A DNA stretch of 12,544 nucleotides. It comes from an uncultured Caryophanales bacterium. GTDB lineage: Bacteria > Bacillota_I > Bacilli_A > RFN20 > CAG-826. Position 1 is the first letter of the stretch; the number at the start of each line of letters is the position of its first letter. Below the pieces are notes generated by a model. It was not told the DNA's origin. It saw only the letters and a program-made list of their open reading frames with translations, and ran no database searches. Made by a program: the position numbers and the translations under genes. Positions 7,805-12,544 of this stretch are shown piece after piece. The stretch spans positions 1 to 12,544 of the forward strand of contig CAMJAG010000028.1 in the NCBI GenBank assembly GCA_946403545.1, in the 5' to 3' direction.

Positions 7805-7830
7805 TTTATAACACTATTTATAGTTTTATA

Positions 7831-7839
7831 TGATATAAT
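7831..7839 (+). promoter_or_regulatory. Extended -10 promoter of the SRP RNA gene
   Basis: TGATATAAT is a perfect TATAAT with the TGn extension, ending six bases before the first paired base of the SRP RNA at 7846. That spacing is what is expected for a transcript start. No good -35 is visible in the AT-rich stretch before it. Confidence 0.8.
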
Positions 7840-7845
7840 GCTAAC

Positions 7846-7926
7846 GCCATCGCGATGAATGCGTATGAACCAAGTCAGGACAGGAATGTAGCAGCTTTAA
7901 GTATTTGCCTTCATGTGCGGTGGTTT
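7846..7926 (+). ncRNA. ffs: Small signal recognition particle RNA (4.5S-type)
   Basis: RNA component of the signal recognition particle, which binds Ffh and targets ribosomes making membrane proteins. The universal domain IV is explicit: TCAGG at 7875-7879, an ACA/TGT stem closing a GGAA tetraloop at 7883-7886, then AGCAGC at 7890-7895, in the same order as E. coli TCAGG-TCC-GGAA-GGA-AGCAGC. Flanking sequence folds into one long hairpin: GCCATCGC (7846-7853) pairs with GCGGTGGT (7917-7924, with two G-U pairs), ATGAA (7855-7859) pairs with TTCAT (7910-7914), and GCGTAT (7861-7866) pairs with ATTTGC (7903-7908) with one mismatch. At about 80 nt it is the short bacterial form without an Alu domain. 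The terminal stem followed by TTTCTTT probably serves as its own terminator. Exact ends are inferred from pairing. Confidence 0.93.
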
Positions 7927-7933
7927 CTTTATT

Positions 7934-8389
7934 ATGAAAAATATTGATGAACATTTCATGAAAATAGCCTTAAAAGAGGCGGAGAAAGCTAGAGAGATTG
8001 ATGAAGTCCCTATAGGTGCGGTTATTGTAAAAGATAACAGAGTTATCGCTAGAGGACATAATCTAAGGGAGTCTAAAAAAGATCCTTTAGGTCATGCTGA
8101 ATTAGTGGCTATTAAAAAGGCCTCTAAAAAGATAGGTGATTGGCAATTAGTGGATTGCACATTATATGTCACTTTAGAACCATGCATTATGTGCGGTGGT
8201 GCGATCATCCAATCTCGCATTAAAACAGTTGTCTATGGTGCGGATGACCCTAAAGGTGGAGCGTTTGGTAGTTCAATTAATGTGCTAGATGCTAATAATA
8301 TCAATCATAAGCCAGAAATAAAAAGAGGCATCCTTAAGGAAGAATGCTCTCAAATAATTAAGAATTACTTTAAAAATAAGAGAAAATAA
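7934..8389 (+). CDS. tadA: tRNA-specific adenosine deaminase
   Basis: Zinc-dependent deaminase that converts A34 to inosine in the tRNA anticodon, needed to decode CGN arginine codons; cytoplasmic dimer. The 151 residues match the family length. Zinc and catalytic residues are visible: His54 and Glu56 in the GHAE motif, and Cys84 and Cys87 in EPCIMC. VPIGAVIV at 25-32 and the C-terminal helices are typical of TadA, which separates it from cytidine deaminases. The start is taken at 7934 because MKNIDEHFMKIALKEAEKA matches the usual TadA N-terminus; an in-frame ATG at 7913 lies inside the SRP RNA stem. There is no good Shine-Dalgarno: GGTGG at 7919-7923 is the only candidate and is part of that stem. 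In B. subtilis tadA also neighbours the SRP RNA gene, but on its other side. Its stop directly abuts the stop of the opposing ATPase gene. Confidence 0.95.
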   Translation: MKNIDEHFMKIALKEAEKAREIDEVPIGAVIVKDNRVIARGHNLRESKKDPLGHAELVAIKKASKKIGDWQLVDCTLYVTLEPCIMCGGAIIQSRIKTVVYGADDPKGGAFGSSINVLDANNINHKPEIKRGILKEECSQIIKNYFKNKRK

Positions 8390-11026
8390 CTATTCGTCTT
8401 TAAACTCTCTTGGTGAGAATAATAATCTATCAAGGAGCATACCGACGAATTTTTTATTAAATAAATAAATAGGATACGCTGCGATTGCAAAGCCAACGAT
8501 AAATAGAATTTGTTCTAATGTCATAGTGCGATATAAAGCAAATGTAGCATTAGGTCCTATGTGATTAGCCATATAACCAAAGACGTTTAAAATCCTTGAA
8601 TTAGCTCCATATTTAAGCATTTCAGTGCCACTAATAATGAAGAATTCTGGGACTAAATATAAGACTAAAATCATTACTGCAACGATAACTACAAACAATA
8701 CTTTTCTAAATCTAGTAAATGGATGGCAGTTTTGGAAGAAGATAATGGTGCCTGCAATAGTAACACAAATAGACATTACTGGAACCCATCCAAATGATGA
8801 TATTTCGTTGCCACTAAATACAGTTTTCATTTGTTCTAAATCAAATGTTCCAGTTGTTAATATTTGAGTCAATAAGAAATATGTCATTATCAACGCCACA
8901 GGAATAAACATGTAGAAACCTGCAACCATGGCGGTTTTAGTGACGTTTTTAAAGAAGTTACCAGTAACTCTAGTCTTGTCTGGTTCAAGAGCAACAAATA
9001 GAGAAGCAATGCCTGTAATGAAGATATTAACCATAGACATAACTGTTGGTTGAATGAAATGTGCAATGCCTAAAAGGATTGGCATAATTGTGATGAATAG
9101 CCACAAGAAATCCTTCATAACAAATAGTGATGAAGATCTTTGAATATTATTGACAACTCTTCTACCTTGGAAGACCGCTTCTTTCATATTAGCGAAATTG
9201 GAATCTAATAAAATTAGATTAGCAACGTTTTTGGTTGCAGCAGCACCATTAGCTAAAGCGATAGAACAATCAGCTTGTTTGAACGCTAATAAGTCATTTA
9301 ATCCATCACCAGTAACACCAGTGACTCTTCCTTGTTTCTTTAAAACTGCAATAATATCTGCTTTTTGATCTGGACTAACTCTACCAAAAACAGCGTTATT
9401 CATTACTAATTCTTCTAGATTATCGTTTTCAGTAATCTTACTCATATCGACTACTTTATCCCAATTAGCGATACCACTTTGTTTAGCGATATAACTGACA
9501 GTTGCAACGTTATCACCAGAAATAACTTTAATATCTACATCGTTTTCTCTAAACCATTCCATTGTTGGTTTAACTTCTGGACGAATAGTATCTCTAATAA
9601 TAAACATTGCTAAGTTTTCTTTCTTCTTAGGTAATGTATTTTCATCCTTAAATTCTTCATTAACTTTACAAAGTAAAACGACACGTAATCCATGAGTTGC
9701 GTATTCACTTACTTGATTAAGAATATCTTTGTCATTAGTTAAATATTCAGGAGCGCCAATAACGTACCAACCAAGATTATCAAATTTAACTGCAGAATAC
9801 TTTCTAGCACTAGAGAATTCGATTTTTTCTACTACTTTAAAGAATGCTTCGTTACCAAATCTATTAGTCATTGCTCTTGATGTTTGGTTACTTGCTTTAA
9901 ATGCAGATTGATAACTACTTACGAGTTTATCTAATTCAGATTCGCTTATTGAATTGCTCAGCAATTTAACTTCTTCAACACTCATTGTTCCGTCTGTAAG
10001 AGTGCCAGTTTTATCTAAACAAAGAGTATTAACTCTACTTAAAAGTTCAACGGAATAAAGGTTTTGCGCTAATGTTTTGCTTTGTGCAAGTTTCACAACA
10101 CCAGTGGCCATAGCAACTGATGCTAATAAAGCCATACCACAAGGAATCATATAAGCGATAGTGGTTCCGCTATAGAAAATAGCGTTAGTCATAATTGTTT
10201 CTTCTCCCCAATATGATGGGAAAATTGGAAGTCTATCTTCTGGAATTAAGATTGCTTTATTTGCAACAATACCTTGTAAGAATTCATTAGTGAAAACAAT
10301 AAGCGCTAAAGGAATAGCGATAAATGCCATTGCTCTAATGATTTTATTAATAGCTAACATTAAACGAGATTTAGGTTGCTTGCTTAATTTAGCTTTATTT
10401 TCAATTGATTTGATATATGTATCATTACCGATTTTGTCTGCTTTAACATAGTTAACACCACTTACAATAAAGCTACCTGCATAGACAACATCACCTTTTG
10501 TCTTTTTAACAGGAACGGATTCACCAGTTAATAAAGACTCATTAATTTCAAGTATTCCGTCATCAAGAATAATTCCGTCTACTGGGATTTGATCTCCAGG
10601 AGAAAGAATAACTACATCATCTAATACGATTTCAGTAGGATGTATTTCTACATCTGTTCCATTTCTTCTAACTTTTGATTTAGAGTCATTAAGAAGTTTT
10701 AACTTCTCAATAGTATGTTTAGATTTGATTTCTTGAATAGTGCCTATGAAAAGATTACAAATAATAATTCCTAAGAATAATAAGTTAGTAACAACTTTAG
10801 GTCCTACTAAACCTAGAAGAAGTCCTGCAATACAGAACATTAATATATTAAAGAATGTGAAAATGTTACCAACGATGATTTGGAAATAACTTTTGTTTGT
10901 AGGGCTTTTTGAAATATTAACAAAGCCCTCTTGTTTTCTTTTGTTAATTATTTCATCAGTTAATCCATTCTCAATAGAAGGATTAATTCTTTCTGCTTCT
11001 TTAATTGGCTTGTGTAATATTTTCAT
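8390..11026 (-). CDS. CtpE-like P-type cation-transporting ATPase
   Basis: ATP-driven membrane ion pump, 878 residues. Signature elements: the actuator loop TGES at 167-170; the phosphorylation motif DKTGT with Asp338; a GAPE segment at 424-427 in the nucleotide-binding domain; and the hinge GDGLNDLLAF from 573. Hydrophobic segments occur near 50-75, 80-97, 230-250, 282-310, 640-680, 698-722, 747-765, 775-795 and 838-856, fitting a ten-helix pump. There is no N-terminal metal-binding domain and no CPC motif, so it is not a heavy-metal P1B pump. Overall wording, such as NCHPFTRFRKVLF and the FVALEPDKTR stretch, resembles the CtpE-like group, whose mycobacterial member is linked to calcium uptake; the ion here is unproven. 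In helix M4 the calcium-pump PEGL motif reads PCGM (Cys296). The ATG at 11026 has no Shine-Dalgarno and a promoter-like sequence very close upstream. Confidence 0.93.
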   Translation of the reverse strand: MKILHKPIKEAERINPSIENGLTDEIINKRKQEGFVNISKSPTNKSYFQIIVGNIFTFFNILMFCIAGLLLGLVGPKVVTNLLFLGIIICNLFIGTIQEIKSKHTIEKLKLLNDSKSKVRRNGTDVEIHPTEIVLDDVVILSPGDQIPVDGIILDDGILEINESLLTGESVPVKKTKGDVVYAGSFIVSGVNYVKADKIGNDTYIKSIENKAKLSKQPKSRLMLAINKIIRAMAFIAIPLALIVFTNEFLQGIVANKAILIPEDRLPIFPSYWGEETIMTNAIFYSGTTIAYMIPCGMALLASVAMATGVVKLAQSKTLAQNLYSVELLSRVNTLCLDKTGTLTDGTMSVEEVKLLSNSISESELDKLVSSYQSAFKASNQTSRAMTNRFGNEAFFKVVEKIEFSSARKYSAVKFDNLGWYVIGAPEYLTNDKDILNQVSEYATHGLRVVLLCKVNEEFKDENTLPKKKENLAMFIIRDTIRPEVKPTMEWFRENDVDIKVISGDNVATVSYIAKQSGIANWDKVVDMSKITENDNLEELVMNNAVFGRVSPDQKADIIAVLKKQGRVTGVTGDGLNDLLAFKQADCSIALANGAAATKNVANLILLDSNFANMKEAVFQGRRVVNNIQRSSSLFVMKDFLWLFITIMPILLGIAHFIQPTVMSMVNIFITGIASLFVALEPDKTRVTGNFFKNVTKTAMVAGFYMFIPVALIMTYFLLTQILTTGTFDLEQMKTVFSGNEISSFGWVPVMSICVTIAGTIIFFQNCHPFTRFRKVLFVVIVAVMILVLYLVPEFFIISGTEMLKYGANSRILNVFGYMANHIGPNATFALYRTMTLEQILFIVGFAIAAYPIYLFNKKFVGMLLDRLLFSPREFKDE

Positions 11027-11037
11027 ATCATTAATAG

Positions 11038-11046
11038 TTTATACCA
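11038..11046 (-). promoter_or_regulatory. Possible extended -10 promoter of the P-type ATPase gene
   Basis: On the - strand the sequence reads TGGTATAAA, a TGn-extended -10 with one mismatch to TATAAT. It ends 11 bases before the ATG. The predicted transcript start would leave a leader of only about five bases, consistent with the lack of a Shine-Dalgarno. The -35 match (TTTATG) is weak, so another promoter further upstream cannot be excluded. Confidence 0.4.
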
Positions 11047-11081
11047 AAACTCTTAAACTTCATAAAAAATAAAATATTTTT

Positions 11082-11111
11082 TTGGAATTAGACAGTGTCC
11101 AAATGTATAAT
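11082..11111 (+). promoter_or_regulatory. Promoter of psuG
   Basis: TTGGAA at 11082-11087 serves as the -35 (four of six bases match TTGACA), followed by an 18-base spacer and a perfect TATAAT at 11106-11111. The expected transcript start is near 11118. AAGGAG at 11132-11137 is the ribosome binding site for psuG. The spacer contains a palindrome. Confidence 0.75.
11088..11102 (+). promoter_or_regulatory. Candidate operator palindrome in the psuG promoter
   Basis: GACA-G-TGTC at 11091-11099 is a perfect inverted repeat about a single central base. After one mismatched pair it extends by TT on the left and AA on the right. It occupies the spacer between -35 and -10, so a bound repressor would block RNA polymerase. 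Size and placement fit a TetR-family operator, and a TetR-family gene ends this same transcript. The link is inference. Confidence 0.5.
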
Positions 11112-11148
11112 ACATATGCTACTTAGTTATTAAGGAGAAATTAATTAC

Positions 11149-12048
11149 ATGAAAATTAATCCAGAAATTATCAACGCTCTTAAAGAGAATAAACCAGTTG
11201 TTGCTTTAGAAAGCACAATCATTTCTCATGGAATGCCGTATCCTAAAAATGTTGAAACTGCTTTAAAAGTAGAAAAGACAATTAGAGATAGTGGTGCTAT
11301 TCCTGCAACTATTGGAATTATTGATGGTGAACCAATAGTAGGTATGACACCAGAAGAAATAGAAGAATTTGGTAAAAGAAAAGGTATTTTGAAAGCATCT
11401 AGACTAGATTTACCGGTGATTTACGCTAAAAAGCTATGGGCTGCTACAACTGTTGCAGCTACTATGATTATTGCTGCTCAAGCAGGCATTGAAGTGTTTG
11501 TTACTGGTGGTATCGGTGGTGTTCATAGAGGCGCTAATGAAACTATGGATATCTCTGCTGACTTACAAGAATTAGCAAAAACAAATGTTACAGTTATCTG
11601 TGCTGGTGCTAAAGCGATCTTAGATTTACCTCTTACAATGGAATACTTAGAAACAATGGGCGTACCAGTCTTAGGTTATCAAACTGAAGAATTACCAGCT
11701 TTCTATACAAGAGAATCTGGATTAAAAGTTAACTATAGAGTAGATTCTCCAAAAGAAATCGCTCTTATTATGAAAGAAAAGAAAGCAAATAACCTCAATG
11801 GTGGTATCTTAGTTACAAATCCTATTCCTAAGGAATATGCATTAGATAAGAGTGCAATTGATTTCGCTATTGAAAAAGCTTTAGCGGAAGCAAATAAACA
11901 AGGCATTAAAGGTAAAGCAGTTACTCCATTCTTATTAAAAACAATTGTTGAATTAACAGATGGAGAATCTCTTGAAAGTAATATCAAACTAGTGCTTAAT
12001 AACGCAGTTTTAGGCGCTAAAATAGCAAAAGAATATAAGGAACTATAA
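11149..12048 (+). CDS. psuG: Pseudouridine-5'-phosphate glycosidase
   Basis: Manganese-dependent enzyme that reversibly splits the C-C glycosidic bond of pseudouridine 5'-phosphate into uracil and ribose 5-phosphate, allowing RNA-derived pseudouridine to be broken down; cytoplasmic. At 299 residues it is close to the 312 of E. coli PsuG. Diagnostic stretches are VVALESTIISHGMPYP (Glu21), FVTGGIGGVHRG at about 117-128, the acidic MDISADL segment (Asp134, Asp138), and CAGAKAILDLP, in which Lys155 aligns with the lysine that forms the covalent sugar intermediate in E. coli. NGGILVTNPIP near 217-227 is also characteristic. The start has AAGGAG 11 bases upstream. The usual partner, pseudouridine kinase PsuK, is not in this window, so the kinase must be elsewhere or missing. 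The gene shares one base with the following regulator gene. Confidence 0.96.
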   Translation: MKINPEIINALKENKPVVALESTIISHGMPYPKNVETALKVEKTIRDSGAIPATIGIIDGEPIVGMTPEEIEEFGKRKGILKASRLDLPVIYAKKLWAATTVAATMIIAAQAGIEVFVTGGIGGVHRGANETMDISADLQELAKTNVTVICAGAKAILDLPLTMEYLETMGVPVLGYQTEELPAFYTRESGLKVNYRVDSPKEIALIMKEKKANNLNGGILVTNPIPKEYALDKSAIDFAIEKALAEANKQGIKGKAVTPFLLKTIVELTDGESLESNIKLVLNNAVLGAKIAKEYKEL

Positions 12049-12544
12049 TGAAAACCGAACATCAATTCGCCGATGCGCTTAAAAAGATGATGGCGACAAC
12101 GCCACTAGATGAAATCTCTGTTACTTCATTAAGCAAGAGATTAGGAGTGTCTCGTAAGACATTTTATTATCATTTTCATGATGTCTATGATCTTTTAACT
12201 TTGGTCTTTTTAGATGAAAAAGTAACTGATAACACTAGTTGGATTTCTAACACTAAAGATTTAATATCAGTAATTTATAATTACTATGTTAAAAATGCAT
12301 TATTTATTGATGCTGCTATTAACTCAGCGGGTAAAGACTTATTTGAAGAGTTTATATTCAATTTCTGCTACCAGGTTATTCTGAATAACATCTTAAACAA
12401 TATGCCTGAAGCAAAGAACGTAAATCCAAATGATAAGAAGAATATCGCAAGATACTATTCCTTTGGTTATTCAAACTCACTTGTATATTATTTATCCACT
12501 CATAAAGCAAAGAATTTAGAAGGTATGAGAAATTGCTTTGCATT
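12048..12544 (+). CDS. TetR-family transcriptional regulator, 3'-truncated by the window edge
   Basis: DNA-binding repressor-type protein; 165 residues are visible before the window ends, near the length of a whole small TetR protein, so little is missing. Residues about 5-50 form the TetR helix-turn-helix domain: ISVTSLSKRLGVSRKTFYYHF at 23-43 followed by DVYDLL. The remainder is an alpha-helical, aromatic-rich ligand and dimer domain without recognisable motifs; the short form with FYYHF recalls DhaS-like TetR proteins. The ATG overlaps the psuG stop in TAATG, and AAGGA at 12037-12041 lies six bases before it, so it is co-transcribed and translationally coupled with psuG. Its likely target is the palindrome in the psuG promoter, which would give autoregulation; the ligand might be pseudouridine or a derivative. 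Both statements are inference. Confidence 0.88.
   Translation, partial: MKTEHQFADALKKMMATTPLDEISVTSLSKRLGVSRKTFYYHFHDVYDLLTLVFLDEKVTDNTSWISNTKDLISVIYNYYVKNALFIDAAINSAGKDLFEEFIFNFCYQVILNNILNNMPEAKNVNPNDKKNIARYYSFGYSNSLVYYLSTHKAKNLEGMRNCFA

Noticed and set aside
7809..7828. Hairpin ACTA-TTTA-TAGT after the lipoprotein gene as a terminator
   Set aside because: The stem is only four pairs and AT-rich with a mismatch just outside it; too weak to call in this AT-rich stretch.
7913..7933. Upstream ATG start for tadA
   Set aside because: It lies within the paired 3' strand of the SRP RNA and adds residues that do not belong to TadA.
8403..8417. CTC/GAG inverted repeat near the tadA-ATPase junction as a bidirectional terminator
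   Set aside because: The stem is three to four pairs and no T run follows on either strand.
8625..9911. Short + strand open frames within the P-type ATPase gene
   Set aside because: They are antisense to a well-conserved pump and have no start signals of their own.
11733..12065. Open frame on the - strand opposite the end of psuG
   Set aside because: It overlaps conserved psuG sequence and the coupled psuG-tetR junction; no promoter or ribosome binding site is visible.
1..12544. CRISPR arrays, tRNA genes, insertion sequences, prophage or toxin-antitoxin modules
   Set aside because: No regularly spaced repeats, tRNA-like folds, transposase or integrase motifs, or paired small genes were seen.

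Overview
The window is AT-rich DNA from a low-GC bacterium related to Firmicutes/Mollicutes, using the standard genetic code. Trp is TGG and the open frames run full length without in-frame TGA. All eight visible stop codons are TAA or TAG. The gene neighbourhood looks like the oriC-proximal part of a small Bacilli/Mollicutes-type chromosome. The order gyrB-gyrA-(glycosyltransferase)-serS recalls the gyrB-gyrA-serS order of Mycoplasma genitalium. The SRP RNA/tadA pair also lies near serS in Bacillus subtilis. The species cannot be named from sequence inspection alone.

Left block, + strand (1-6688): a 5'-truncated gyrB, gyrA, a GT4-like glycosyltransferase and serS are packed with gaps of 5-15 bases. 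They end at a clear intrinsic terminator after serS, so they are probably one operon. GyrA/GyrB form DNA gyrase. Three positions of the quinolone pocket differ from the drug-sensitive consensus: GyrA has Ala for Ser83 and Gly for Asp87, and GyrB has Asn for Asp426 (E. coli numbering). GyrA also has highly acidic extensions at both ends.

Middle block, + strand (6702-8389): an orphan lipoprotein with its own extended -10 promoter comes first. A small SRP RNA gene (ffs), also with an extended -10 promoter, follows. tadA begins only about ten bases after the last paired base of the SRP RNA.

Right block: a P-type ATPase of the CtpE-like group is on the - strand, its stop codon directly abutting that of tadA. 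It is divergent from psuG (pseudouridine-5'-phosphate glycosidase), which overlaps a 3'-truncated TetR-family regulator by one base. The psuG promoter carries a GACA-G-TGTC palindrome between its -35 and -10 elements. This is a plausible operator for that regulator and would make the psuG-tetR pair autoregulated.

I found no CRISPR array, tRNA, 16S/23S rRNA, insertion sequence or phage gene, and no convincing undescribed multi-gene system. The content is mostly housekeeping. The points worth following up are the gyrase drug-pocket changes, the SRP RNA/tadA packing, the candidate psuG-TetR circuit, the unusual glycosyltransferase and the orphan lipoprotein.
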